Below are positions 34,613-46,229 of a stretch of DNA of 64,000 nucleotides, in pieces. The stretch spans positions 32,312,501 to 32,376,500 of the forward strand of contig NC_091245.1 of assembly GCF_042477335.2 (NCBI RefSeq), read 5' to 3'. The stretch comes from Ovis canadensis. Taxonomy: Eukaryota; Chordata; Mammalia; Artiodactyla; Bovidae. The notes below the pieces were generated by a model. That model searched no databases. It was given only the letters and a program-made list of their open reading frames with translations, and was not told where the DNA came from. The translations under genes and the position numbers were made by a program. How positions within the stretch are numbered: position 1 is the first letter of the stretch; the number at the start of each line of letters is the position of its first letter.

Positions 34613-37259
34613 CTTGAGGATTTACTACGTCCAGGTACGAAATTTTCAAATTTATGTCTCATAGCAGTGTTATGAGGAAGATATTATCATCTCAACATTA
34701 CATTCAGTGACCAAAGTTGTGGGGCCAGAACCTACATGGAGACTTCCTGATAAGACTGGGTGAGTTCAGAGTGGTACGGCTATAGACTACCAAGACTTTC
34801 TGAATTCAGAGTCTACCCCTATAATCTATAGTAACTCACCAGTAAAGATAGTACATTCCACTTTCGGGAAAAGAGAGACAAATGCTAAGCAAAGCATGAT
34901 CTGGTCAAATACTCGACTTTCCAGGTTCTGCCTACGGTTAGCACACCACAGCAAGAAAACTACTGACTACGTACCTGCTTGACTTTTTCACCACTTCTCT
35001 TCTGATGAAAGAGGACTAACCATCAACTATCGGTTCCTTTATTTCTAGGTTATGGTATGATGTTGCTTTCCTTTAAAAGAATAAACAGGGACTGTGTGGT
35101 CACTGACCACCTTTCTTTTACCACCTATGAAAGTTTGAAGGGGCACAGACAGGTAAGAAGAAATAATTTCCCTTTAATAACTAAGTTCCTAGGTTCTTGA
35201 GCTCATGGCCATGAACTATGGTAACTAACTTCTATCATCTGAAACAAGACAGATTTCAGGGTGCCTCCCCAAGAGGCAGGGTAGAGTTCCTTACAATAGG
35301 AAAAAAGACAGCTGAGCATTTTACTGTTGACAAGATGTCAGCCCTGATCACTGCCTGTTCCCTCGTCCACCACCCCTGCTGGTTCCCTATCCAGGCTGTG
35401 GCCCCTGCATGAGTAACAGAGTGGCAAGAGGTTGTTCTGAAAATTAAAGACCCAAGTCATCAGAGGCTGGCATCTCGCAAGAATACTTGGACGTTTTCCA
35501 CTTGGCAGTCATTAATATTCTTCAGCGAACGATGAACCTGTTCAAAAAGACTCCCTCTTCAGACCTCTGTATCTTAGATGAGAAAATGAATGCTAGTGTT
35601 TTGTTTGCAATTATATATTCACTGGATTGGGTTAGAGTCATCACTGTTCTTAAAAATAAAACTGAATTTTTCCTTTTTAAAAAAAATATCTAGTCATTTT
35701 ACTGAAGAATCCATTTCTGCACTAAGTCAGCCCAGGTAAGGCTGGGCGTGATTTTTCTAATAGACACCACTTTCAGTGGAATAGAGATAGACTTTAAAAG
35801 TATCTTACAGAGGGTGCGTGAGCCATCTGACATCTTAGAAAGCCTGCAGACAGAAGCAAACATGGGAGAGAGGAAAGAGACCTGGAGGTGAGACCCCGGG
35901 AACCTCAACAGCCTCCGGGAGAGCTCGTTGGCTCTGTTAATTAATAGCTGTTTCGTAACATCTCCAAGTTTCAGTTTCCTAAGCTGTAAAGTGGGGGGCC
36001 CGTTTCCTTTCTTCTTGTGTAAAAATGTGGAAGTGATAGCTAGAACATGAGTGGCACATACATAGTAGGAGCAGCATGAGAGTAGCAGCTATTATGAAGA
36101 TTTTAACATAAATACTGAGAACTGGCTACTAAATGGCTTGAAAGCCATTTACATCTGTTCATTAAAAAAAAAAAATCTTTCAGGCACTGTTGTTCCAATT
36201 CCCTTGAATTTAAACATCTTTTAAAAGGTTTCAAAGCTTTGAAGGTTGATTTCAATGAAACCTGTTTTTATTCTAGGCGTTTTTCCTACTGTCATTCTGA
36301 GTAAAACAAAAACCATTTACTGTCAAAACAACAAGGGTTTGCTCTCAAGCACAAAATGAAAGCAGATATGTCTGCCTGATTTATTTTGGCATCCGCCTAA
36401 CAGTTAAATAGGACACCTTTTAATTTGTCACTTCCTTAAGATGCATTTAGGTTGGGAAAGTAAATCACCAGTTCTTGGTTTCAGCTAAACTTGAATCAGC
36501 TGGGCAGAAAGGTGGTTTTTTTTTTTTTTTTTTAAATCCCTCTGACACATACCCTTTCAAAGTGCTAATTAAAAAAGAAATTACAAAGTTAGCAACATAT
36601 TAAAGATACTAACATCTCATGTTTTTTAAATTTTCAACTGGAGGAACTTAGAAATCTAACTTATTTACCAAACACCAACTACAGTTCTGGGAAGAGGCAG
36701 AGGCGATCAAGCTTTTCAACAGGACTATTTAGAACTATTAAAAAGGGTGAATATCCAGCTTTCTAAAAAAAGTTAAAATCAACTGTGAGTAAAGAAACTT
36801 CTTAACTTCACCACTGGCTAGCTGAAGAAGTTATTTGATCTCTCCGAGTCTCAGTTTCTTTATAAATTGAGGATAATGTCTAACGCTTGGAAGATTAACT
36901 AAGGCAATGGCCATCTAGCATGGAGTGTCTTTGAGGCACCTAATAGCTGCTCAACAAGTATGAGGCACTATTATTCAGAAAGCCTTCTATAACATCTTTA
37001 ACAACTGAGTCCATTTCTTATTGTATGAAGGTTGTTCCTTCTATCTGGTCCAAATTTATTTTGCGAGAATCTTTTCTCTCATTTTCTCCAAGTTGGTGGT
37101 AACATCTGTTTAATACTTTCTATTAAATGACACCAGACTGAGGGCATATGTTTATACAACCATTAACATAACCAGTCCTAAACAGAGGTGTTTTTTGGCA
37201 TCCCAAAGACCTAATCATAATCTGTAATCTGGCTGATTACTGGATCAACAAGCTGATTT

Positions 37260-37322
37260 AATAACAAGAGAAGATAAAAATGATACACATATACATACAC
37301 ACATAAATACACACACACTTTT
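37260..37322. repeat. AC/AT-rich microsatellite
   Basis: 'acacatatacatacacacat' followed by 'aaatacacacacac' and a T run. Imperfect dinucleotide repeat. Confidence 0.7.
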
Positions 37323-37705
37323 TTTCTTTCTGTTCTTCAAAACATAAAAGTCAAGGTCCAGCTCCAGACTTCATGTTTTTTGGTGTGGATTGTGTTTGGA
37401 ATGTGAAGGAAGATAAATGCTTCATTCTTTGGGTCTCTTACAGCAGACGATCTTGAACTATGGGGCAAATTCTTTGACAGTCTAGGTTAAACTTGGTCTT
37501 CTAATCAACAGTTTAGCAGGTTTTATGTTTTATTTTTTATATTTTTTAGAAGAAGATATAAATCCATAGGGTAAGTCCTGGGGTCTTTCCCAACTTCTAA
37601 AGTCCCACGCTAAGTGTGGTCCAAACCCCACATCTACACAGGGGGTGCTTTTTCTGACAACAGCCTCCTCATTCCTCACTGTGATTTTCCAAGTAGAGCC
37701 AGTAC

Positions 37706-37834
37706 CTGAATTGAACTGAAGACAAACTGATCTAACTCCTCAGCGGAGCTTTCTTTTTCTGGTCTTTTGCCAGGTCCTTCACCTGATCCAATGGAAGTTT
37801 CGAGAGAGGCAGTTTCTTCTTCCAATTCCTCAAC
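37706..37834 (-). other. Exon-like open stretch of 129 bases, function unknown
   Basis: On the minus strand a stretch bounded by ATATTCAG| and AATTCAG|GTACTG is open for exactly 43 codons and is Glu/Ser-rich (it includes VEELEEETASLETS and KESSAEELDQFVFSS). The open frame extends beyond both boundaries, about 70 codons in all with no ATG. It lies just past the predicted DAB1 polyadenylation site. I do not recognise the protein. It could be a processed-pseudogene scrap, an exon of an unannotated transcript, or chance. Confidence 0.3.
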
Positions 37835-37894
37835 CTGAATATCCAGTAGAAGCTTATGGAATAAAACCAGGCTAAGGTGTTGTTCTCAAACATG

Positions 37895-37900
37895 TTTATT
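37895..37900 (-). terminator. DAB1: Polyadenylation signal AATAAA (DAB1 distal)
   Basis: Reads AATAAA on the minus strand, followed 25-40 bases later by U-rich GGTTTTATTCC-type sequence. Cleavage would be near 37865-37885. It marks the probable distal end of the DAB1 transcript. Confidence 0.55.
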
Positions 37901-40367
37901 TGTAACAGTTTTACATGGTGTGTTACAGAAATTAATGGAAAATTTCTAAAAATTTTGCTGTTCTGTTGAATGCATTGTACATAAAGTTAAAAATAATGTG
38001 TCCATATATGTTAACAAACTGTCATCTGAGGTAAAGTTAAAGTAGGTCTAGAAATGTACTGCAACAGTAATTTTCTCTTTCTCATCTTTATTAAAAAAAT
38101 ATGTGTCAGAACACAGAAATTGAAATGAACCAAACCCACAGAGTAAACATTTTTTTTTTTTTTTTTTAAAGAAGGTGCCCGGTACATTACATGATGGGGA
38201 TTCAGTAGACACAGGGATGAGTACGAATTATCAAAAAAGTCTCGCGGCATGTAAAGAGAGCTATGGGGAATGGGAACAGAATGACAGGTGGTGTTTCCCT
38301 GGTTTCAAAATTTAAAGTGACAAATTTCGTGCTAGTGAAGGATGAGGAATTAACAGTTGTACACGTGGATTTTCTATCAGTCTAACTGGAACTGTGCACA
38401 CTCCCCATGGCCTTTTGGTATCTGCACCTCAGCTCTTATTTGGAAATCTCACTGTTTTCCTTGTATAGGATACGGTGGTTCTGAGTTCCCCAAACAGTGC
38501 TTATTAGACAGCAGAATTCAGCCAATGATAACATGGATGGCAGTTTAAAATCTTGACTTTATTTCCCTCACTTTAATGTATTACAGGGGCCATTTTCATT
38601 AAGTTCAGAGCCAGCTACATTTTCACCCACACTCAATGACCGATGACGGATCCACTGGGCTGTCACTTTCCGCTATGAAACGAGCTCCAGATGGTGGGCC
38701 TGAAACAGCCACATCAGCCAGAGTTCACTTTGAATGTGTCAGAAGCAACCCGCAGAATCAGTGGAAGGGTGTGATACTGCAAGACAAACTCAAGACAACC
38801 ATATTGAGGGAGAAGATAGCACCACTGGTTTAGAATCAGAATCACGGACAACAGAGCAATTTAAGTTACTTCCCTGTGGGAAATGCCTATCTCATCAAAT
38901 CCCCAGAAAACGCAATTGAACTGGTCTCAGGACGACTCTCACGGTTATCACACCTTTCCCATTGCCCCCTTCACACGGAAGGATCAGCTCACCCAAAGTA
39001 TGCACGTGCCTGGAGAAGTCATGTCAACCAAAACGTGACAGCTACAGAGAAAGGAAATGGCCCTTTTCAGCTCTCGGGTTCTTCAGACTTTCCATGTTAA
39101 GGTGACACATTTATTCTGCGATGGACACTTGCCAGTTAACTGGAAAACATTTAGATTCCAGTCACCTGACAGTGTAAAACACGGGCTTCAAACAGTAACA
39201 AGCACCTTGACTTCTCAATTTTTTCCTTGGTCACCAAGTATACCTTCTTCCAAATCATTTTAGTTTCTGTTGATACAAAGTATCCAAGTACACAGGCCGA
39301 TGGCAGTCCATCATATCAAGGTAAATTCTACTTTTCAAATTTTAAAACCAAGTAAGGATAATCAGCCCCACCCCCAATCCAATTCATCCCATGATTCTTT
39401 AAAGTTTTCTTCTTAGTGTCAAACCATTCAATTCAACATACTGTAACTGCATAGGAACATCAGGAAAACACAGTTGACCTGTAGAACAATATTCTCTGTA
39501 GGGCAAAAATATATAGATTCTTTATGAAAATCATGTGCTAAACATACGAACCAAACACTGCACTTTTTGTCTCATAAATGTTAAAAAAAAGGAAGCTTAA
39601 ATTCTTCTGTTTCACGTACAAACAGTCCAGTGATGTCTACAGGGTCAGTGGGAGTGGAGAGGTGGGAGGGAGTTTCAGAATCTGAAGGACAGGCCTTCAG
39701 AGCGTGAACTGTCTGTTTTCTTGTTTTACACAGAGGGTTGTACTCTCGCAGAAAGACTTAGATGAGAGGCTGGAGTCACGTGCTCCCTTCCTGATCACTA
39801 GCTGCTGATTGGCTGACTGTTCCTGTCAGTTGTCCCTGAACTCCAACTTCCTACCATAGGCTCCAGAGTAGTTTCCGGAAAGTGAGCCCCACCCATCAAG
39901 TCTGTCACATTCTGCACTCAATCTGCTACCTTCTCTACAGTGTAATGGCATTATTAAAAAAGCATTTTCATTAACATTTATATTTACAAAAAAAAACCAA
40001 CACAAACGGGCAATTTTTTTTTTTTCATTAGAACTCCTTAAAGCCATTTCCCTTAAATATTTAAAGAGTTTAATGGTAAGGTTTTTGTTTTTTTTTTAAG
40101 TTATAAAATAAAAATCCCATTTGAATTTTCTGATGTACAAAAAGAGATAGAGATGAACCATTGTGACCACAGAATCAGTTTGTTACTCTGAATATTCATG
40201 TCACCACTGTTCCATTAGCAAGTTGATTTTTTAAAATCCCAAACCACATTACCAGGATTGTATCAGAAGTATTTGGCAAATGACTTTTCTTTGAAATGGC
40301 ACATGGAGAAGACACTTGTCTGCATAGCATCACAGCAGCAAGATATCGGAAAAATAAAAAATCTCAT

Positions 40368-40373
40368 TTTATT
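40368..40373 (-). terminator. DAB1: Alternative polyadenylation signal AATAAA (DAB1 proximal)
   Basis: A second AATAAA on the minus strand, about 910 bases into the predicted terminal exon. Use would give a much shorter 3' UTR. No cleavage evidence is available from sequence. Confidence 0.3.
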
Positions 40374-41238
40374 GGACTTAAAGAGTTTAGAGCTTCTGAG
40401 GAAATCAGATGTACTTGTCATCTTTCTCATCAATGGGATTCGATGTCCTTTCCTACTCACAGAGTGAAGGTTAAACTGAAATCTGTCTTTCTTCACCAGG
40501 ATGCAGAAGAGCTTAAAGGGTTGTTTTGGCAACATTCTTAATCAAAAAGAATCATCAGCCACTTACTTGTCTTGTGATGATTTCAAGTGAATTCATTTCA
40601 TATAGGGTTTTTTTCTTTTTTCCCAATTGGATTTCTTCATCAATATTAAAAAAAAAAAGTCAAAAGCAATACAAAAATTTGTACACTCATTAATTTCAAA
40701 CATGACAAAGAAAGGAAAGGGGAAAAAATGGCAGACCAGGCCTTGTGGAGCATTGTAATTATACCATCCTATGTGAAAAGGCATACGAATGAGCATCTTG
40801 TGGTGACAGAGACCTTACATTCGCCTAAATGATGTCAGTGCCAACCCTGATGTACCTCTCTGAGGCCTGTCACTCCAAATCAGACGTCTTTACAGTGGTC
40901 AACAGGCTGAGAAATAAAAAGAGAATTAGGGTTTCCCATACTGGGTCATCTTAAACCCACGCTAAGAGAGCCTGGAATATTTGTTGTGTGAGCACTTGCT
41001 TGATTTATGATTTGATGCTGGGTCTGGTTTTTTATACTTCGGTGTGTTTGTTTTTGTGCTGCCATAGACCTCTGCCAGTGGTTGCCAAAACCTCTTAGTT
41101 CCCTCTTCCAAAGGAGTTCCATTGGGCAATCGTGAATTTCTTCGTGGGATGACGTGAGGTGAAAGAATACAAGAGAGCCTGTCGCGATGCGGATTTCCAT
41201 GCCAGTCTTGAAGCACCTGCCACAAGCCCGCACTGATG

Positions 41239-41283
41239 CTATTTCTTACATCTGTTGATCTGCGCATAGAGAGGCTCCGGCTC
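41239..41283 (-). CDS. DAB1: Possible alternative DAB1 C-terminus encoded at the start of the terminal exon
   Basis: The terminal exon opens with 14 codons and a TAG: EPEPLYAQINRCKK. The DAB1 exon at 54363-54490 ends on a complete codon (GCT), so direct splicing to 41283 would skip the usual last coding exon and read this tail in frame, replacing the 31 residues from PDGSQASS to the normal end. The tail contains a YAQI motif, similar in type to the YQxI/YxxP tyrosine sites that Src-family kinases phosphorylate in DAB1. In the ordinary transcript this stretch would be 3' UTR. In-frame status and splice site are seen directly; use as coding sequence is inference. Confidence 0.35.
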   Translation of the reverse strand, partial: EPEPLYAQINRCKK

Positions 41284-42570
41284 CTATGGACAGAGGGACA
41301 AAATGAGACCCGCTCTTTTCCCAATAGGGTTTTCTGAGACAGCTTGGGAAGGAGGGTTTGGGATTAGAACAGAAAGATGACAGTTTATGATGAATGACCT
41401 TAGGTTATTTGGGGATTATTCATTCATGGTGCATGTCATTTTGGCATCCTTTTTCATCCCTAAGAAGAACAACTCACCCAGTTGTGCCCTTGGTTTACAA
41501 GCTGAGCCTGTTAGGGAAATCACAGGGTCTAGCAGACAGAGCTGGACCAGCTGTATGATGTGGACAAGATACTTTTACTTTCTGAGCCTTAGTTTCTCCA
41601 ACTATGAGATGGGAATAATACCATTTACCCTACAGGGTTCTTGTGAGAATTAGAGAGAATATATATAAAGCCTCTAGCATAGTGTTTGGCAGGGACGTGC
41701 AAGAAAATAAGCAGTTGAAAGGGATTTTCAGAACACGGTAACAATGATCATACATCAAGTGAACGTTTTTCCGAGACAGTTTTATGAACGTCCACTTGAG
41801 ATGGCTGAAATTCTGTCTCAAACTGCTCTTTGGTTTCTGCAAGCAGCGATGACTGGGCATGCTTTAGAGCAAGAGAATGGCGATCATGCCATTAGCTCTT
41901 ATTTGAAAGCTTCTAGGGCTTGTTTCCAGCCACTCCTGCTGCAGCTTCAGGTTTGGCAGTCACTTGCCTGCAGCCCTGGGGCTGTCCTAAGATATACACA
42001 AGGCTTTGACCAACATACGACATAGCAAAAATTCAAACCAAACGTAGATGGGAAATGGCGTTTGGCCTCATTGAAGTCACTTCAGACTTCAGTTCACACT
42101 GAAATGGACCAGGGTGCACTGGCCAAGCAGATCAGTTCAGTATATTGGTCTGAAGCATGCATAGGCCCTTCTGTTAAAGTTGACTTTCATGCTGTCACTC
42201 TCGGATATTTGTACCAGAATTAAATGGACACAATGACATCTTAATTCCGCCATATTTTGTATATTAGCCTGCCTCCTGCTATGTGGGTATAGATCCTTTT
42301 CAACTGCTTATTTTCTTGAACCAGCAGATGGAACTGGCATTCTGTAGCTCTACCATGTGTCTGACACCATGCTACATATTTTCAAGTACATTGTTTTCTG
42401 AATGTAGTGATTAAGGCAGTGATTTATCTCTTTTGCAAATGAGAAACCACGCACAGAGAAGTTAAGTAATTTGACCATGGTCACATGGCTAGCAAGTCAC
42501 ATGGGACTTGAGACTTAAAAGTAAGTTCCAGTGCTTTTTCTCATTTATTACAATACCTGCCATTACATAA

Positions 42571-42586
42571 CAACAACAACAACAAA
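42571..42586. repeat. (AAC)n microsatellite
   Basis: About five AAC units in tandem, 'aacaacaacaacaac'. Confidence 0.8.
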
Positions 42587-42669
42587 CCCCATAATAAACA
42601 AGCGAAAAGTCTTCCAGCTATGGTGTCATAGAGTGTTTTGGAATTTATACAAAACACCTTTATGTCTTA

Positions 42670-42738
42670 CCGGGTTGGCCAAAAAGTTCATCTGTAACAT
42701 CTTATAAGAAAGTTGAGCAAACTTTTTGGCCATTCCAA
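42670..42738. mobile_element. Mariner-derived MITE
   Basis: A 69-base element with terminal inverted repeats sharing the 13-base core tggccaaaaagtt ('ccgggttggccaaaaagttc' at the left; reverse complement at the right end). A TA dinucleotide flanks each side (42668-42669 and 42739-42740), the mariner/Tc1 target duplication. It has no transposase and is an internally deleted copy. Confidence 0.8.
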
Positions 42739-44259
42739 TATTTTATCTGCCTAACCATCCCGGGAGTGGATTTTATTCTTTCTATCTTCATTTTGCAGGT
42801 GAAAAACTGAAAATCAAAGAGGTTGTGTGAACTCAAAGTCACGTGCTGCTCTCATAGATTTAATATGTTGCATTGCTTGCTTTTATTGTAAAGTGGGGAT
42901 GGGCAAGAAGATGGAATGTGAAGCCCAATGAAGAGAGCTTTTGCTTCCCCAGAGTCACCAGGTTACTTAGTAACCAGGCCGTAAATGGAATCCAGGACTC
43001 CTGAGATCAAGTCCAGCATATTTTCTTCTAGAGTTCATCATCTCTGTATTCTTCCAGGAACAAGGAGCTTCCTACTCTTGGAGGCATACAGTTGTGTAAT
43101 AAAACAGTTTGCCAATTGGAAACCTGCATGGTTTCCAACCATGGGACTTCATACTGTCCTTGAAAAGGTAAAAAAAAAAAAAAAGTATAATTCTGCTTCC
43201 AAATATCTGATGACATAAAGTAAGAAAGCTTATTCTTCCATGCACGACTTCTGAGTTACCACCTGTGCATTCTGTCTGCCATTTTACACATAGAATTAGC
43301 ATAGTAGGTGCTCAAAGAAGGTCTGCTGAATGAATGTGAATGTCTAGGATACAGTTTCTACTTTTTTCACTGTTCTGATCCCTTTGTCCTAAACACACTC
43401 TCCCTTGGCTTTATTCTCTCAGCATCAAATTCTGAGCAAAAGCTATAGCAAGATGATTTATTAAGCACCTAATTTATTCTCTGCCAATGTCTTGAAATGT
43501 TTCAGATACTTGTAAGGCTAAACATGGAACTTTTCTGTGTGTTTGTGTTCTGGAGGTGGAGTAAGTGGAGCAAAGATAAAGGGGTAAAGCAGTGAAGTAC
43601 CACCAGTGGGAAACAACATCTCCTTGTCCTGTGCTGGGCCACAACAATGCAGCTTCCTCTTTCCTGGGTAGACTTTCTCAGCTCACTCGGCTTTCTGGAT
43701 GCCCTAAGAAGCCAGGCTGCCTTGATCTCACCCTACCATTTGCTTTATTCTAATTTTGGAAACTAATTTATTCAACTGAGAATGACACCTAAAAACAGAA
43801 GAAGACAGCAGGCTCAGACAGGGTAATTAATGCCACACTGCATTAACTTTCCGCAGCTGAGATAAATATTCACACATCTCCTGCTTGCCGGAATTTAGCT
43901 TCAAATACCCATCACAACAGCGGTAACGACTGCAGTCAACTCTCAATTATCCCCACTAATGAAGGGGAGCACTGGTGTGGAAAACCCCAAGCAGCAGATA
44001 ATCCCAAAGTCTGACACTCTGATGCATTATACGTTTTGGAAACAGCTTTACCTTCCTTGTTACAGAATCTTAAGACTGTCAAGAGCTAGAGGAGAACTAA
44101 GAAATCATTTGATCCAGAAATTTCTGACCTGACTTCTGGCAAGGTCACCATGAGGTCTTTAGGCTATTTTTGACATTCCAAAAAGCCTAAATGGAATCAC
44201 ACATTAACACAGCACATTTTTGATAGCTGTTGTTTTATTTTGTCAGATCCGGCCATATC

Positions 44260-45170
44260 TCTGCCCTGCTTCAAATCCTTCAAAGTCTCCTCATTAGCCA
44301 CAGGGTAAGGTCAAAGTTCCTTCACTGGGCACATAAGACCTATTAGTCTCATAGACCATTAGAACTAATAAATGCCCCTTTCCAGACCATGAATCAAAAG
44401 TCACCCTTCTGATCACGTATATCATGCTTTGAAAAAAAAAAAATTCTTCATGCTTCTGTCAGAATGATCTTTCTGCAAGGGATTTTGTCCTACCAGTTTC
44501 CTGATTGAAACAACCCTCCAGGCTCCTTAAGTCCCTAGGGATACTGCAGACATACCCCCTCAGAATGACCCAGGAGGCCCTTCCAACGTGGCTCCCGTTC
44601 CCATCGGTTTCATCTACTTCCACTCTCTTTTAGGTCACTTCTGCTCTGTTCTCCTGGTCCCTTTGAAAGTGAAAGTGTTAGTTGCTCAGTTGTGTCCAAC
44701 TCTGCCACCCCATGGACTGTAGCCTGCCAGGCTCCTCTGTCCATGGCATTTTCCAGGCAAGAATACTGCAGTGGGTTGCCATTCCCTTTTCCAGGAGATC
44801 TTCCCAACCCAGGGACCAAACCTGGGTCTCCTGCATTGTAGGCAGATTCTTTACCCATCTGAGCCACCAGGGAAGCCCCTGGTCCCCTTGACATGGTAAG
44901 ATTCCCCAACCCTGAGACTCTGCTTGGACAGTTTCTTCCACTTTGGGGACCTCTGCTTGTCCCACGCCTACAGGTTCATAGTTTCGGAGCTAGCCCAAAT
45001 AGAAGGGCTTCTTGGACTATGCAGGTAACGCAGACCACTCTGCTCCTGGACTCCAGCAGTGCCCTGCAGAGACCCATGTCTACACTGCCATCACGTTACC
45101 TCCCAGTGCTGTCTACACAGGGAGCTCTGCTGTACCTTTCATATCTGTGTCTCACATTCTGAGCACAAGC
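44260..45170 (+). mobile_element. L2 LINE fragment, split by a SINE
   Basis: 'ttcaaatccttcaaagtctc' with 'cacagggtaaggtcaaagtt' on the left, and 'gtgtctcacattctgagcac' on the right, fit one old L2 copy interrupted by the Bov-tA at 44667-44877. Confidence 0.55.
44667..44877 (-). mobile_element. Bov-tA SINE with target-site duplication
   Basis: Minus-strand SINE ending 'tgagccaccagggaagcc'. Its target duplication is cctggtccctttga at 44653-44666 and cctggtccccttga at 44878-44891, one mismatch in 14. Confidence 0.94.
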
Positions 45171-45248
45171 TAGGAACCTGGCAGGCACACCTACTTACAA
45201 CACAGAGCATGAGGATGTAAATGAGTAAATAAAAAGTTGCTTCTCTTA

Positions 45249-45518
45249 CTGCTGCTGCTACTGCTGCTAAGTCGCTTCAGCCGTGTCCAACTCTGTGCGA
45301 CCCCATAGATGGCAGCCCACCAGGCTCCCCCATCCCTGGGATTCTTCAGGCCAGAACACTGGAGTGGGTTGCCATTTCCTTCTCCAATGCAGGAAAGTGA
45401 AAAGTGAAAATGAAGTCGCTCAGTCGTGTCCGACTCCTTGCGACCCCATGGACTGCAGCCCACCAGGCTCCTCCATCCATGGGATTTTCCAGGCAAGAGC
45501 ACTGGAGTGGGGTGCCAC
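45249..45518 (-). mobile_element. Bov-A2 SINE (dimeric)
   Basis: Minus-strand dimer starting with CTG repeats ('ctgctgctactgctgctaag') and ending 'ggagtggggtgccactg', with both monomers intact. Confidence 0.94.
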
Positions 45519-45971
45519 TGAGTTGGCAACTACTTATGAACTTTACTAAGCTCATTTGTGAATCTGGCACATTAATAATCTTTGTTTCTAGTGGACAACA
45601 AAGTAGATAGAAACCATGCAGTAAAGATGAAAACAAATCAACTCTCTAGCCTTTGACGTAAGTTGAAAACCCTATGTTCTGGGAGATGTAGTGAAAGAGT
45701 ATACCCACACTGATGTGAAATTGGGCAGATCAGGCTAGTATTCCTACTACCAACTGCCTGCAGACTGCTGGGAACACACTTGCACTTGAGCGTGTTTGAT
45801 TTATTGCTCATTGCAATGAGGGGAACCAGGGGCAAGTGTGGAAGAAGTGATTAGAAAGGGCTTCTTATGGGATTAAGCTTATATTAGATGTTTATGGGGA
45901 GTGTCCAGAAAGGAAGGTTTCTCTCTGGGTTAGGTACTTTCAGGAAGCATGATTAGCTTAATAATTCTTAC

Positions 45972-46029
45972 CTGGGAGGCAGGACGCACAGAGTAAGACT
46001 AAGGCCAGGAGCAAATAATGTTTGGTCAT
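45972..46029 (-). CDS. Candidate signal-peptide first exon (orphan)
   Basis: On the minus strand an ATG (46029-46027, context CCAAAAATGA) opens 19 codons plus one base, MTKHYLLLALVLLCASC then LPG, and stops at a strong donor CTCCCAG|GTAAGA (45971). The residues look like a cleavable secretory signal, and a phase-1 intron right after the signal is common in small secreted proteins. The frame is open upstream to an ATG at 46194, so the start is uncertain. No second exon was found that I can support. It lies in the last DAB1 intron, same strand. It could be a small nested gene, a relic or chance. Confidence 0.3.
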
Positions 46030-46229
46030 TTTTGGAGCTTGGACGATGTTCACGGCAGCCATGGCTACTGAGTGTTCTTGAATGGGCCTTGACCCATCAT
46101 GGTGCCTTGTCTGATGCTCATCTGTGAAACTGCTTACATGCCACAGAACACCAAGGGCCCAGCCGCGAGGGCTGGGCTGGCTCCTGGCTGTCATGCTGAT
46201 GTTCTCTTTCCACTGTCACCTACTTAGTA

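Larger units (their letters stand above)
10761..37870. other. Intergenic region between C8B (5' side) and DAB1 (3' side)
   Basis: About 27 kb with no gene I can support. It is made largely of repeats: MIR pairs, CHR and Bov SINEs, ruminant L1 ends, a degenerate BovB, L2 fragments, and an AT-rich old L1 block at about 31640-33770. Stretches without an obvious repeat include 12640-13370, 15200-16000, 19270-20000 and 34620-37700. The longest open frames (minus 18703-19263 and 16272-16892, plus 27169-27816) show no recognisable protein or exon structure. Several copies near 14010-14550, 21207-21670 and 24618-25000 share 'cacagttctggaggt'-like text, suggesting an old mammalian repeat whose family I cannot name. 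Confidence 0.7.
37875..41283 (-). other. DAB1: DAB1 terminal exon, 3' UTR (predicted)
   Basis: A strong acceptor, TTTTGTCCCTCTGTCCATAG at 41303-41284, is followed by about 3.4 kb that is largely free of Bov SINEs and other repeats, unlike the flanks, and ends near an AATAAA at 37900-37895. The last DAB1 coding exon has candidate donors only 8-19 bases after its stop, so a separate downstream 3' UTR exon is needed. The distance from here to the C8B start (about 27 kb) resembles the human C8B-DAB1 spacing as I remember it. The exact 3' end and any intermediate exon are not proven. No long conserved reading frame is present beyond the short tail at 41283-41239. Confidence 0.65.

Noticed and set aside
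40962-41324. 120-codon minus-strand frame across the acceptor of the DAB1 terminal exon
   Set aside because: It crosses the splice site, is in a different frame from any DAB1 exon, and looks like chance within UTR. Only the short in-frame tail at 41283-41239 is kept as a candidate.
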